From Amorphoplanes friuliensis DSM 7358 (GTDB lineage: Bacteria; Actinomycetota; Actinomycetes; Mycobacteriales; Micromonosporaceae): DNA of 64,000 nt. Both the position numbers and the translations under genes were made by a program. Location: assembly GCF_000494755.1 (NCBI RefSeq), contig NC_022657.1:3696001-3760000 (forward strand), in the 5' to 3' direction. Below, one piece after another: positions 18,197 to 27,062 of this stretch (position 1 is its first letter; every line of letters starts with the position of its first letter). The notes under the pieces were generated by a model. It was given only the letters and a program-made list of their open reading frames with translations, searched no databases and had not been told where the DNA came from.

Positions 18197-19135
18197 ATGC
18201 ACGTCAGCCTGACCGTCGCGCTCATCCTGTCCTCCGCCGTGCCGTCGCCGGCCGCGGCCCTGACGCTGCCGACGTTCGCGGTCGGGGCGACCACCTCGGC
18301 CACCGACGTCGTCGGTAGCGGCAACACCTGCGCCGGGTTCCTCGACGAACGCGGACACCTCGGCCCGCTGCTGGGGATCCGCCGGGTGTTCGCCAACGCG
18401 GGACAGCTGCCACCCGCCGACGCCGTCACCTGCCACACCACCCAGGGCGCAAAACTCTGGTACTCGTTCAAGACCTCCTGCACACCCACCGCGGTGGCGG
18501 CGGGGTCGTGCGACACCGAGATCCAGGCGATCGCCGCGGCGATGCCCGCGGGCAGCATTCTCACGTACTTCCACGAGCCCGAGGACGACATGACGGGCGT
18601 CCAGTTCGTGAACGCCTTCAAACGGGTCTACTCGCAGGCGAAGGCGATCACCACGACCGTCGACGTGGTGCCGGTGCACATGGCGTACCAGTGGCGGACC
18701 GGATCGGTGAACGTCACGAACAACGGAACCGGCGGGGACCGCGAGATCCAGGACTGGATCGTGCCGGTGGCGTTCTCCGACGGGTACGGGATCGACCTGT
18801 ACTGGCAGGCGAGCACCCGCGGCAGTGAGCCGGACGACCCGGTGAGCGTCGGCAGTGACCCACGGATGCTCCGCTGGTACACCGCCTTCGGCGCGCTGGG
18901 CCGCCCGCTGGCGCTGACCGAGTGGGGGATCGACGACGACCTGGGCGTCCGGGCCTCGCGGGGACCGGCCATCCGCGCCTCACGGACCTGGCTGGCGTCG
19001 CACGGCTTCCGGATCGTCTGCTACTGGCAGCACGACAACTGGTACCTCGGCTCGTCGGTGACACCCCCGGGCGGTTACGCGGACCCGGACGGTGTCGCGG
19101 CGTACCAGGAGTTGGTGGCCGCCTCGATCCCCTGA
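18197..19135 (+). CDS. Secreted TIM-barrel glycoside-hydrolase-like protein
   Basis: Protein of 312 residues with a short Sec signal peptide (cleavage near AAA-L at ~20). Two acidic motifs at strand ends look like clan GH-A catalysis: YFHEPEDD (acid/base E) and LALTEWG (nucleophile E), with aromatic WYSF and CYWQHDNW positions. It resembles uncharacterised actinobacterial secreted proteins near GH26/GH5-type enzymes; the family cannot be fixed. It likely acts on extracellular polysaccharide. Its last 61 bp overlap, tail to tail, the GGDEF/EAL gene on the other strand. Confidence 0.65.
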   Translation: MHVSLTVALILSSAVPSPAAALTLPTFAVGATTSATDVVGSGNTCAGFLDERGHLGPLLGIRRVFANAGQLPPADAVTCHTTQGAKLWYSFKTSCTPTAVAAGSCDTEIQAIAAAMPAGSILTYFHEPEDDMTGVQFVNAFKRVYSQAKAITTTVDVVPVHMAYQWRTGSVNVTNNGTGGDREIQDWIVPVAFSDGYGIDLYWQASTRGSEPDDPVSVGSDPRMLRWYTAFGALGRPLALTEWGIDDDLGVRASRGPAIRASRTWLASHGFRIVCYWQHDNWYLGSSVTPPGGYADPDGVAAYQELVAASIP

Positions 19136-21402
19136 GCGACGTCGTCCGCGGAGAGCGGGCGGTCGTAGAGGAAGCCCTGCACCAGGCGGTAGCCGGCCTC
19201 GTAGAGCCGCTGGGCCTGCTCGGGGGTCTCGACGCCCTCGGCGACGGCCTCGACCCGCATGCCCTGGGCGACCGTGATCAGGCTCTGCACCACCAGTGCC
19301 TGCGGGCCGTCACCGGTGACACCGTCCACGAAGGACTTGTCGACCTTGAGGACGTCGACCGGGCAGTCGACCAGCAGGCTCAGCGACGAGTTGCCGGTGC
19401 CGAAGTCGTCCAGGGCCACCTGCAGCCCGAGACCGCGCAGCTCGCGGACCGCCGCCATCGCGGTGTCGGCCCCGAGCACCGCCGTCTCGGTCACCTCGAT
19501 CATCAGCCGGCGCCGGTCCGCGCCCGTACTGCTCAGCACCGCGGCGACCTCGGCGACAAAACCGGGCTCGGCGAGCTGACGGGCGGACACGTTGATGCTG
19601 ACCTTGCCCGGTGCGCGCTCGCCGTACCGGTGCTGCCAGGCCGCGGCCTGACGGCAGGCCTCCTCCAGGACCCAGCGGCCCACCTCGACGATCGCGCCGT
19701 TGCGCTCGGCGATCGGGACGAAGACGTCCGGCGGGACGAGGCCGTGCTCGGGGTGCTGCCAGCGCAGCAACGCCTCGACACCGGCCAGGCGGCCGTGGGG
19801 CAGCTCGACGAGCGGCTGGTAGAGCAGGAACAGCTCGCCGCGGGCGACGGCGCCGCGCAGGTCCCGGCCGAGACGCGCCTCGCGGTCGGCCTCGCGGTCC
19901 ATGACCTCGTCGAAGCGGGTCCAGCGGTTGCCGCCGGCCGCCTTGGCGGAGTACATCGCCACGTCGGCGCGGCGCAGCAGCTCGTGGGGGTCGTCACCGG
20001 GCCGGCTGCGGGTCACGCCGATGCTGGCCTGCACGACGATGTCCTGCCCGTCGAGCGGTACCGGCCGCTCGACGGTCTCGAGCAGGCGCGTCAGCAGCGT
20101 CGGCAGCGCGGCCTCGTCGCCGTCGCGCACCAGGACCACGAACTCGTCGCCGCCCAGGCGGGCGACGGTGTCCTCCCGGCGGATCTCCCGTTGCAGGCGC
20201 CCGCTGAACTCGACGAGCATCTGGTCGCCCCGGCCGTGACCGAGCCGGTCGTTGATCGACTTGAAGTCGTCGACGTCGAGCAACGCCAGGTGGAAGTCGT
20301 CACCGGTGACGAGCAGCGCGGCGATCTCACGCTCGAGCAGCGCGCGGTTCGGGATGCCGGTCAGCGTGTCGTGGGTGGCCTGGTGCTCGAGCTGGTCCTG
20401 ATAGCGGCGCAGCTGACCCAGGTTGGCGTCCACGGTGTTGAGCAGGCGCACATTCTCCCGCATGGTCACGATCTGCCGCACGATCACCAGCGCCGTGAGG
20501 GACACCGCGCTGATCTGCATGACCGTGATCTCGGCCGGGTGGCTGGTCCCGATCGACAGCAGCAGGGCGTCGGTCGCGGCCACCGCGAGATAGGGGACCA
20601 CGCTCGCCCGGTGCGGCTTCGTGCGTACCGGGGCGATCTGCACCTCGGAGTGCAGCTGCCGGACGGCGGCGAGCTGGACGGCGAAGGCGGCCACGGAGAC
20701 CGCCACAAAACTCGACGACAGGTACGGGCGGTCCACCAGGAACGGCGACAGGCCACCGAACAGCGCGCTGGCCGCCGTGCCGTACGAGAGCAGGCGCACC
20801 GACTGCCGGTCGAGGCAGCCGGCGCCGGCGAACGCCACCTTGACGAAGGTGACCACCGAGATGAAGCCGACGACGCTCAGCGCGAGCAACGGCATCGCCG
20901 ACCCGGTCTGCTCGGTCCACACCTCGACCTTGCGCAGGGAGAAGTGCCAGACGAACACGCCGCTGGTGATCAGCACGATGCACGTGTCCAGGCCGAAACG
21001 CGCCCAGTCGCTGCGGGAGCGCTGCCAGGTGGGCAGGCGCAGCAGCGCCCAGAGCAGGACCGCCAGCGCCAGCAGATAGACCGACAAAGTGAGGGTGCTC
21101 AGGCGCTGCGACGGCTCGGGACCGCCGACGGCGTCGTACGCGTTGCTGACGATGCCGACGGCCATGATCGTGGTCGCGTGGCCCAGCTGCGTCCAGAACC
21201 GCCGGGTCGCGATGCCGAGCTCCACGCGGCGGCCGGTCTGCCGGCAGGCCCGCGCGGCGAGCAGGCTCAGCACGGGCAGGGGGAGCCAGCCGAGCACCGG
21301 GTACGCCCAGACGTGCCCGAGACCGATGCCCAGCCACAGGAAGGACACGACCAGCAGGGCTCCACCGGCCGCGAGAGCGGCGCGCGGGTGCACGGTCCTC
21401 AC
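19075..21402 (-). CDS. Membrane GGDEF/EAL c-di-GMP cyclase-phosphodiesterase
   Basis: Protein of 775 residues. Residues ~1-310 hold 8-10 membrane segments with no recognised sensor domain. The GGDEF domain has an intact RLGGDEF active site and an RRED inhibitory site five residues before it, so it can be product-inhibited. The EAL domain keeps VEALLRW, NVSARQ, EVTET, LDDFGTGNSSL, LKVDKSF and AEGVE. Both activities look possible. The 3' end overlaps 61 bp of the opposite-strand GH-like gene. Signal sensed by the membrane part is unknown. Confidence 0.93.
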   Translation of the reverse strand: MRTVHPRAALAAGGALLVVSFLWLGIGLGHVWAYPVLGWLPLPVLSLLAARACRQTGRRVELGIATRRFWTQLGHATTIMAVGIVSNAYDAVGGPEPSQRLSTLTLSVYLLALAVLLWALLRLPTWQRSRSDWARFGLDTCIVLITSGVFVWHFSLRKVEVWTEQTGSAMPLLALSVVGFISVVTFVKVAFAGAGCLDRQSVRLLSYGTAASALFGGLSPFLVDRPYLSSSFVAVSVAAFAVQLAAVRQLHSEVQIAPVRTKPHRASVVPYLAVAATDALLLSIGTSHPAEITVMQISAVSLTALVIVRQIVTMRENVRLLNTVDANLGQLRRYQDQLEHQATHDTLTGIPNRALLEREIAALLVTGDDFHLALLDVDDFKSINDRLGHGRGDQMLVEFSGRLQREIRREDTVARLGGDEFVVLVRDGDEAALPTLLTRLLETVERPVPLDGQDIVVQASIGVTRSRPGDDPHELLRRADVAMYSAKAAGGNRWTRFDEVMDREADREARLGRDLRGAVARGELFLLYQPLVELPHGRLAGVEALLRWQHPEHGLVPPDVFVPIAERNGAIVEVGRWVLEEACRQAAAWQHRYGERAPGKVSINVSARQLAEPGFVAEVAAVLSSTGADRRRLMIEVTETAVLGADTAMAAVRELRGLGLQVALDDFGTGNSSLSLLVDCPVDVLKVDKSFVDGVTGDGPQALVVQSLITVAQGMRVEAVAEGVETPEQAQRLYEAGYRLVQGFLYDRPLSADDVAQGIEAATNSWYAATPSGSA

Positions 21403-21466
21403 CGGCGACCGCCTTTCCTGACTCCGTCGGGGTGTGACGGATCAATTCGGCGCGCGCCGGCGAATC

Positions 21467-23296
21467 TCAAGAAGAGTGCACGATCCTTTCCGTCGCCCCG
21501 GTGCCGGCGACGAGCCGGGCATGGGCCGGCAACGAGAACCAGAAACGGCTGCCACCGCCGGGGTTGCTGTCGACACCGACCAGGCCCCCGTGCCGCTCGA
21601 TGATGCGGTGCACGATCGCCAGGCCCAGTCCGGTGCCGTGGTATCCCTCGCTGCCGCCGGCCCGGATGAACGCGTCGAAGATCGTGTCCAGCTGGTCCGG
21701 CGGGATGCCGATGCCCCGGTCGGCGACCTCGACGCGCCAGCCACCCGCCTCTTCCCGGCGGCTCGTGATCTCGATGCTCGGGTCCTCGCCCTCCGGCGTG
21801 TACTTGAGGGCGTTGCCGATCAGGTTGTCGACGACCTGCCGCAGCAGCGTGGCGTCACCGTCGACGGTCGGCAGCGGCCAGACGACGATCCTCGGCTGCT
21901 GGGCGCCGTGACCGCTGACCCGGTCGCGGACCACCTCGGCCACCATCCGGTTGAGGTCGACCTGCGCCGTGACCAGGTCCTGGTTGTCGGCCGTGGCGTA
22001 ATCCAGGAGGTCGTCGATCAGCGACTGCATGCGCTGGGCGCCGCCGTAGAGGCGTTCGAGGAAGTCGCGGTGCAGGGGTTCCAGCCGCGGCGCCGCCTCC
22101 TCGCGCAGGAAGTCCGCGTAACCGGTGATCCGGGCGAGCGGGCTGCGCAGGTCGTGCGCGACGATGCCGGCAAAACCGACCAGCTCGCTCTCCCGCTGCC
22201 GGAGCTGCACCTCGACGGCCTCCCGGCGATCGATGTCGTCCCGCAGCGCGGCGGTGGCGGCGTCGACCCGGCGCAGCGCGCGGTTGCGTGCGGTGATCAC
22301 CGTTCCGGTCAGGGCGGCGAGGAGCAGGGTGATGAAGCCGCCCACCGCCCAGGCGATCATGTCGAGATGCAGGTCGGTGCCGGGCAGCAGCCGGTCGGTG
22401 GGCGTGACCGTGAGCTCCCACGTGCCCTGCGGCACCACGATCGGCACCGTCCGCGCGGGCTGTCCCCGGGCCGGTTCCGCGGCCGGCTGCCAGCGTCCGA
22501 CCTCGGTCCGTCGCCCGGCCGAGCTGTCGGAAAGGGCGAGGACGACGGTGTTACCCGCGGTCCGGCTGATCGCCTGGTGCAGGAAGTCGGCGCCGCGCAG
22601 CCCCATCACCATCCATCCCCGGAACTGTCCGGCGTCGGGTGCCGCGGGTGAGGTCGAGTACACGGGCGCGGCCAGCACGAACGACCACTGCCGCCGGGCA
22701 CTCGGCACATCGCCGTCCTCGAGCAACCGGTAGGTCGGGCTGATGGCAACCTGATGGCTGTCCCGGGCCTTGGCCAGCGCCGTCGCGGCCGGGGTGGAGG
22801 CGGCGAGGTCCTGACCGACGGCCTCCGCGGTGCCGTCGATCGGCCTGCTCTGGACGACGAAGAGGTGGCCGTCGCGGATGCCCGGCGCGGCCCGCAACCG
22901 CAGTCCCGGGCTGCCGGCCGTCCGCCAGGCCCGCTCGACACCACCGATCTGACCCGTGGTGGCCGGCACGACGAGCGAGACACCGCTCGCGCCGGGCAGC
23001 CGCTGACGGTCGGTGGCCGCGGTGATCGCCGCGAACTCGGCCGTCTCGAGCCGGCTCTGCGAGCCCACCGCTGCCGCGAGATCGAGGAGCGAGGTCGTGT
23101 ACCGGCGCATCTCGCCCGCGAGCGTCTGCGCCACGATGGCGGTCTGCTGGTCCAGGGCCCGGCTGAGGCGGTCGGCGTCGGTGCGGCGCAGCGCGAATGC
23201 GGCCAGGGCCGTACCGGCCAGCCCCAGGGCGATCACCGGAATCAGGAACCGCAGCGCCCTCCGCCGCGGGCCGTCTCCCTCCGGAGCCGCTTCCAC
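21467..23296 (-). CDS. CHASE-domain sensor histidine kinase
   Basis: Protein of 609 residues. First membrane helix ~15-35, extracellular CHASE-type region ~40-280 (ASGVSLVVPAT... and the GFRGWM-type strand RGWMVMGLRG), second helix ~290-310, then HisKA with IVAHDLRSPLARI and a HATPase with DNLIGNALKYT, DRGIGIP and GTGLGLAIV. CHASE domains bind small molecules such as cytokinin-like adenine derivatives or peptides; ligand unknown here. No response regulator is adjacent, so it is an orphan kinase; the CheY-like protein at 27759 is a distant candidate. Confidence 0.9.
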   Translation of the reverse strand: MEAAPEGDGPRRRALRFLIPVIALGLAGTALAAFALRRTDADRLSRALDQQTAIVAQTLAGEMRRYTTSLLDLAAAVGSQSRLETAEFAAITAATDRQRLPGASGVSLVVPATTGQIGGVERAWRTAGSPGLRLRAAPGIRDGHLFVVQSRPIDGTAEAVGQDLAASTPAATALAKARDSHQVAISPTYRLLEDGDVPSARRQWSFVLAAPVYSTSPAAPDAGQFRGWMVMGLRGADFLHQAISRTAGNTVVLALSDSSAGRRTEVGRWQPAAEPARGQPARTVPIVVPQGTWELTVTPTDRLLPGTDLHLDMIAWAVGGFITLLLAALTGTVITARNRALRRVDAATAALRDDIDRREAVEVQLRQRESELVGFAGIVAHDLRSPLARITGYADFLREEAAPRLEPLHRDFLERLYGGAQRMQSLIDDLLDYATADNQDLVTAQVDLNRMVAEVVRDRVSGHGAQQPRIVVWPLPTVDGDATLLRQVVDNLIGNALKYTPEGEDPSIEITSRREEAGGWRVEVADRGIGIPPDQLDTIFDAFIRAGGSEGYHGTGLGLAIVHRIIERHGGLVGVDSNPGGGSRFWFSLPAHARLVAGTGATERIVHSS

Positions 23297-23348
23297 GTCT
23301 TCAAGCTACGCCGCGGCACCGGCCCGAGCAGGCAATCTGCGATCACGA

Positions 23349-23373
23349 GCGCGGCCGGGGGAGCCGGCCGCGC
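23349..23373 (-). terminator. GC hairpin terminator after the RDD gene
   Basis: GCGCGGCCGG (23349-23358) and CCGGCCGCGC (23364-23373) form a perfect 10-bp stem with a 5-base loop. It lies 12 bases after the RDD stop and before the histidine kinase start, on a leftward transcript. No U-run follows, as is usual in actinobacteria. Confidence 0.65.
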
Positions 23374-23384
23374 CCGTGGGTCAC

Positions 23385-23858
23385 TCAGCGGACGACGACG
23401 GTCTTGATGAGCTTGTCGGCGATGGTCTGCTTCTTGGCGTCCCAGAGCGGGAACAGCCAGCCGATGTAGCAGATGATCGAGTCGATGAAGTGCGCCAGAT
23501 CGCGCACGAACGCCATGCCGGCGCCGATCGGCTGACCGGTCTGCTCGCTGACCAGACGGATGCCGAGAGCCTTGCGGCCCCAGCTCTGACCGGTCTTCCC
23601 GGCCTGGAACCAGCGGTTGTAGCCGCTGACCACCAGGGCCAGGAGCACGAAGACGAAGTACAGCGCGTTGAAGGTCGGCAGACCGGTGGCCTCGTCGGTG
23701 TCGCGGCCCAGCGTCACCGCCAGGATCGAGAACGGCGCCACGCAGAGCATGTCGATCAGGTAGCCACCGACGCGCTGCACCCAGGAGGCGTAGTTAACGG
23801 CGGGAGCGGCCTGGCCCTGCCCGGAGTAGGCAGCACCCTGCGGGTGGTCGTACGTCAT
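23385..23858 (-). CDS. RDD-family membrane protein
   Basis: Protein of 157 residues; ATG 23858 is preceded by GGGAG (8-base gap). After a polar N-terminus come RVGGYLIDMLCV (the R..D of the RDD family), two or three membrane helices, and the GQSWGRKALGIRLV motif with basic residues. RDD proteins are small membrane proteins of mostly unknown role, some linked to Na+/H+ exchange. The start overlaps the stop of the DUF2752 gene (ATGA), so they form a two-gene operon ended by the hairpin at 23349-23373. Confidence 0.88.
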   Translation of the reverse strand: MTYDHPQGAAYSGQGQAAPAVNYASWVQRVGGYLIDMLCVAPFSILAVTLGRDTDEATGLPTFNALYFVFVLLALVVSGYNRWFQAGKTGQSWGRKALGIRLVSEQTGQPIGAGMAFVRDLAHFIDSIICYIGWLFPLWDAKKQTIADKLIKTVVVR

Positions 23859-24253
23859 AGGTTGTTCTCCCTGTGCAATTGAAAGAGCCAGCTCGCGAGG
23901 GCGAGCAGGCCGACCGGCCATCGAAGGAGACGGCGCCGCGCCGCGGGCCACGGACGGGGTGCGGCGAGCACCCCGGCCGACCGCAGCACGAGCAGCGGCA
24001 CGGCAACGGCGGTGAGCGCGGCGAGCCCGAGGATCACCGGGTTGGCCGCCACCGCCCCGCCGACGTCGCCGCGCACCAGTGCGACCGCCGCGGTGGTCAG
24101 ACCGCAGGCGGGGCAGGGAATGCCGGTGAATGTCCGTAGAGGACACGGCAGACCCAGACCGGTCCCCACGGCGACCGCCGGCCAGGCGAGGGCGGCCGCT
24201 GCTACGGCCAGCCCGAAACCGCCGAGCCGTTCGGGGACCGAAAAAGTCCGCAC
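23855..24253 (-). CDS. DUF2752 membrane protein
   Basis: About 132 residues from GTG 24253, chosen because CTGGAG lies 7 bases upstream. Contains the family motif CPLRTFTGIPCPACGLTTA, whose cysteines may bind metal, flanked by three membrane segments. DUF2752 proteins often pair with small RDD or CD225/Tm-type proteins; function is unknown. Longer readings upstream are possible but their codons look non-coding. Confidence 0.85.
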   Translation of the reverse strand: MRTFSVPERLGGFGLAVAAAALAWPAVAVGTGLGLPCPLRTFTGIPCPACGLTTAAVALVRGDVGGAVAANPVILGLAALTAVAVPLLVLRSAGVLAAPRPWPAARRRLLRWPVGLLALASWLFQLHRENNL

Positions 24254-24415
24254 GGTTCCGCTCCAGTTGTTCGATGGGAGGCGCCCGATCGTAGAGGCAC
24301 GGCGATCTCCGCGCGACCCCGTTCCGGGGGTGGGGAGTGAAGTGGGCTCCGACTGGGCACTCAGGGACGCCCGGCCGTTCGGTCCGGAAGCATTCGGCGC
24401 GAGCTGGGAGGTCTC

Positions 24416-25783
24416 ATGGCAGGCACACAATGGGCGCGGACGGTCCGTCAACGGGCACGCGACCGGCTGGCCGAGGCGGCGAGCCGCAACGCCCCGCCGC
24501 CGTTCCAGGCCACCCCCGACCTGCAGGACACGGTGACCCCGGTCATGGTCGTGCAGCAGCAGGAGCCCCGGTCGGAGGACGTCCTGCCCCGCGGCGTACG
24601 GACCGCCGGCGCCTGGGCCTGGCGGTTCATCCTCTTCGTGGTCGCCGGTTACCTGTTCCTGCGGGTCGTCGGGCTGCTCCACGTCGTGATCATTCCGGTC
24701 GTCATCGCGATCCTGCTCGCGGCGATGTTCCAGCCCGTCTCGGCGGCGCTGACCAAGCGCGGCATGAAGAAGTCGCTCGCGGCCGGGCTGGTGCTCATCT
24801 CCGCCCTGCTGCTGGTCTTCGGTGGCCTCGGGCTGATCATCCGGACCTTCATCGCCCAGATCGACACCCTGTCGTCACAGGTCGGCGACGGGATCGACGA
24901 GGTGCAGAGGTGGCTGTCGCAGGGGCCGCTGCACATCAGCGACGCTCAGCTCAGCCAGTACGTGGACCGGATGCAGTCGGCGCTCACCGAGAACCAGGGC
25001 GCCCTGACCTCCGGTGCGCTCAGCACCGCCACGACGCTCGGCGAGGTGGCGACCGGCTTCTTCCTGGTGCTGTTCACGCTCTTCTTCTTCCTGCGTGACG
25101 GCGGCCAGATCTGGTCCTTCCTGTGCCGGCTGCTGCCGCGTGAGGCCCGCGTTGCGACCGCCCGTGCCGGTCACTACTCCTGGCACACACTGGTCTCGTA
25201 CGTCCACGCCACCGTGCTGGTCGCCTTCGTGGACGCGGCGGGCATCGGCATCGGCCTCTTCGTGCTCGGTGTGCCGCTGGCGCTCCCGCTGTCGGCCCTG
25301 GTGTTCCTCGGCGCCTTCATCCCGGTGGTCGGTGCAACCGTCACCGGTGTGGTCGCGATCCTGGTCGCCCTGGTCGCCAACGGACCCGTCACGGCCCTGA
25401 TCGTGCTGGCCGTCGTGATCGCCGTCCAGCAGCTCGAGGGTCACGTCCTCCAGCCGCTGATCATGGGCCGGGCGGTCGCGCTGCACCCGCTCGCCGTCAT
25501 CCTCGCGATCGCGGCCGGCATCGTGGTGGCGGGCATCGTCGGCGGTCTGATCGCCGTACCGCTGCTCGCGGTGCTCAACACCGCGATCCGTTACCTCGTC
25601 CGGCATCCGTCCGGTGAGCCGACGCCCGGCCGGGTGCCGCCGGGCACCGAGCCCACGGACGACGACGAGGCCGAGGTGGAGGACCGGGAGCAGGACGCCG
25701 CCCGCGCCTCGGACGCGTCCGAGCCGCCTCCGGCAGAGACCTCCGTCGATGAGGATGCGATGCCGGTGGCACAGAGGCAATAA
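24416..25783 (+). CDS. AI-2E family transporter (UPF0118/TqsA-like)
   Basis: Protein of 455 residues, ATG 24416 after GGGAGG. About eight helices in the characteristic order: VVIIPVVIAILLAAMFQP, then LFTLFFFLRDGGQIW, and the C-terminal PVVGATVTGVVAILVAL and ALHPLAVILAIAAG segments. The family includes the AI-2 exporter TqsA and Na+/H+ antiporters, so 'autoinducer' function is not assured. The last ~60 residues are an acidic, Pro/Glu-rich cytoplasmic tail. The gene is followed by a strong terminator. Confidence 0.9.
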   Translation: MAGTQWARTVRQRARDRLAEAASRNAPPPFQATPDLQDTVTPVMVVQQQEPRSEDVLPRGVRTAGAWAWRFILFVVAGYLFLRVVGLLHVVIIPVVIAILLAAMFQPVSAALTKRGMKKSLAAGLVLISALLLVFGGLGLIIRTFIAQIDTLSSQVGDGIDEVQRWLSQGPLHISDAQLSQYVDRMQSALTENQGALTSGALSTATTLGEVATGFFLVLFTLFFFLRDGGQIWSFLCRLLPREARVATARAGHYSWHTLVSYVHATVLVAFVDAAGIGIGLFVLGVPLALPLSALVFLGAFIPVVGATVTGVVAILVALVANGPVTALIVLAVVIAVQQLEGHVLQPLIMGRAVALHPLAVILAIAAGIVVAGIVGGLIAVPLLAVLNTAIRYLVRHPSGEPTPGRVPPGTEPTDDDEAEVEDREQDAARASDASEPPPAETSVDEDAMPVAQRQ

Positions 25784-25799
25784 GACGACAGTATCTGCG

Positions 25800-25836
25800 C
25801 GTACCCCGTCACGCTCTTGTGCGTTGACGGGGTACG
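25800..25836 (+). terminator. Long hairpin terminator after the AI-2E transporter gene
   Basis: CGTACCCCGTCA (25800-25811) pairs with TGACGGGGTACG (25825-25836); CGC (25812-25814) and GCG (25821-25823) extend the stem past one bulged T, leaving the loop TCTTGT. Outer arms GACGAC (25784-25789) and GTCGTC (25838-25843) can add a second stem. Placed 17 bases after the stop codon. Confidence 0.8.
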
Positions 25837-25854
25837 AGTCGTCTGGAGGCCCCC

Positions 25855-26730
25855 ATGGTGCGGTTGTGGGGACTCAGCGTCCTGGCCACGGCGGTGTCGA
25901 CGTACGCCCTCGACGCGATCGCCACGGCGGCGGGCATCACCCTGGTGGCCGCGGGTGTCCTCGGCGGCCTCTCCCACCCGTGGCTCCTGGCCCTGCTGGT
26001 GTCGAGTTACGGACTCTGGGGCGCCGGGCTCCGCGCCGGTCTGCTGGCCAACGGTCGCCTGCTCGTCGCCACCGGCGCCAGCACCAACGTGCTGTCCAAG
26101 GCCGCGTACGACCTGACCCGGCGCCGGACGGCGAACCCCCGCACGGCCCGGGTCGCGGCAGCCGCCGGCTACACCGGCACGGAGATCCTCAAGGAACTGC
26201 CCTATTACGCCGGCGCCTTCGGCACGGCCGTGGTCAGCGACTCCGTCACCACGAACAAGGCCCTCGTCTTCCTGATCGGCGCGAACCTCGGCGCGGCCGT
26301 CTACGAGTACGCCCTGGCCCGGCTGACCGGTGTGTTCCTGCGCCGCCGGTCAGCCGCCCGCGCCGGCGTCCTCGTCGTCGACCCACTCGAGCAGGTCGCC
26401 CGGCTGGCAGTCGAGAACCCGGCACATGGCTTCCAGGGTGGTGAAGCGGACCGCCTTGGCGCGGCCGTTCTTGAGGACCGCGACGTTTGCCGGTGTGAGC
26501 CCGATCGCCTCGGCGAACTCGCCGACACTCATCTTGCGCTTGGCCAGCTCGACGTCGATGCGGACGACGATCGGCATCAGATCACCGCCTGCATGTCGGT
26601 CCGCAGCGTGGTCGCCTGCCGCAGCAGGGCGCGCATGACGACCATCAGCAGTCCGAGCACGGTGACCCCAACGACCATCAGGAACAGCAGCAGCGGGACT
26701 CCCGGGTCCGACGCGTTGAATCCGACGTAG
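25855..26730 (+). CDS. Hypothetical membrane protein whose frame runs on through the opposite-strand HTH gene
   Basis: The first ~165 codons (25855 to ~26350) encode a hydrophobic protein with four or five membrane segments (for example ITLVAAGVLGGLSHPWLLALL and a GTAVVSDSVTTNKALVFLIGANLGAAVYEY stretch split by charged loops) ending RLTGVFLRRR. I recognise no family. The frame then stays open for 380 bp exactly antisense to the HTH gene and part of the DUF2975 gene, where its sequence looks like the reverse of coding DNA. The true protein probably ended near 26350 and has lost its stop, or the tail is simply carried along. Confidence 0.5.
   Translation: MVRLWGLSVLATAVSTYALDAIATAAGITLVAAGVLGGLSHPWLLALLVSSYGLWGAGLRAGLLANGRLLVATGASTNVLSKAAYDLTRRRTANPRTARVAAAAGYTGTEILKELPYYAGAFGTAVVSDSVTTNKALVFLIGANLGAAVYEYALARLTGVFLRRRSAARAGVLVVDPLEQVARLAVENPAHGFQGGEADRLGAAVLEDRDVCRCEPDRLGELADTHLALGQLDVDADDDRHQITACMSVRSVVACRSRARMTTISSPSTVTPTTIRNSSSGTPGSDALNPT
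26350..26577 (-). CDS. Small XRE/Cro-C1 helix-turn-helix regulator (YozG-like)
   Basis: Protein of 75 residues: a bare HTH_26/Cro-type domain (MSVGEFAEAIGLTPANVAVLKN, then FTTLEAMCRVLDCQPGDLLEW). This size and motif are typical of the YozG-like regulators that partner DUF2975 membrane proteins. Its ATG overlaps the DUF2975 stop by one base (TGATG). It probably binds the CTAT dyad at 27078-27094 and represses the pair. Confidence 0.92.
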   Translation of the reverse strand: MPIVVRIDVELAKRKMSVGEFAEAIGLTPANVAVLKNGRAKAVRFTTLEAMCRVLDCQPGDLLEWVDDEDAGAGG

Positions 26731-27056
26731 AGGAACACCCCGACCAGCACGGTCCAGCCGGCGACGATCGCGCCCAGGATCACGTTGACCCAGACCATCG
26801 AGTCGTCACTGAAGATGCGGTCCTTGCGGACCAGGGTGAGCAGCTTCCAGGTGGAGACGATCACCACCTGTACGCACAGCACCCAGAACACGGTGACGGC
26901 CGTCAACGGCCAGCGGAGATAGGCCTCGTCCGGGGACTGCTCGGCCATGTAGCGGAACTGCCCGGGCAGCGAGAAGGTCTGGAGGAAGACCAGGACCGCG
27001 AACAACAGCACCAGAAAGACCTGAAGAGCGGCAACCGCTCGACGCTCGATGAACAT
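26577..27056 (-). CDS. DUF2975 membrane protein
   Basis: Protein of 159 residues with four membrane helices in two pairs (LQVFLVLLFAVLVFLQTF, a second after WPLTAVTVFWVLCVQVV, and two after the KDRIFSDDSMVWVN loop). DUF2975 proteins are always next to a small HTH regulator and are thought to be regulated membrane proteins of unknown role, often in stress or sporulation settings. The ATG at 27056 lies only about 6 bases beyond the predicted -10 box and lacks an SD, so the mRNA is probably leaderless. Confidence 0.88.
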   Translation of the reverse strand: MFIERRAVAALQVFLVLLFAVLVFLQTFSLPGQFRYMAEQSPDEAYLRWPLTAVTVFWVLCVQVVIVSTWKLLTLVRKDRIFSDDSMVWVNVILGAIVAGWTVLVGVFLYVGFNASDPGVPLLLFLMVVGVTVLGLLMVVMRALLRQATTLRTDMQAVI

Positions 27057-27062
27057 GCATCG

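Noticed and set aside
18922..21603. 893-codon plus-strand frame opposite the GGDEF/EAL gene
   Set aside because: Composition is that of the reverse complement of a real gene, and the opposite strand encodes complete GGDEF and EAL domains.
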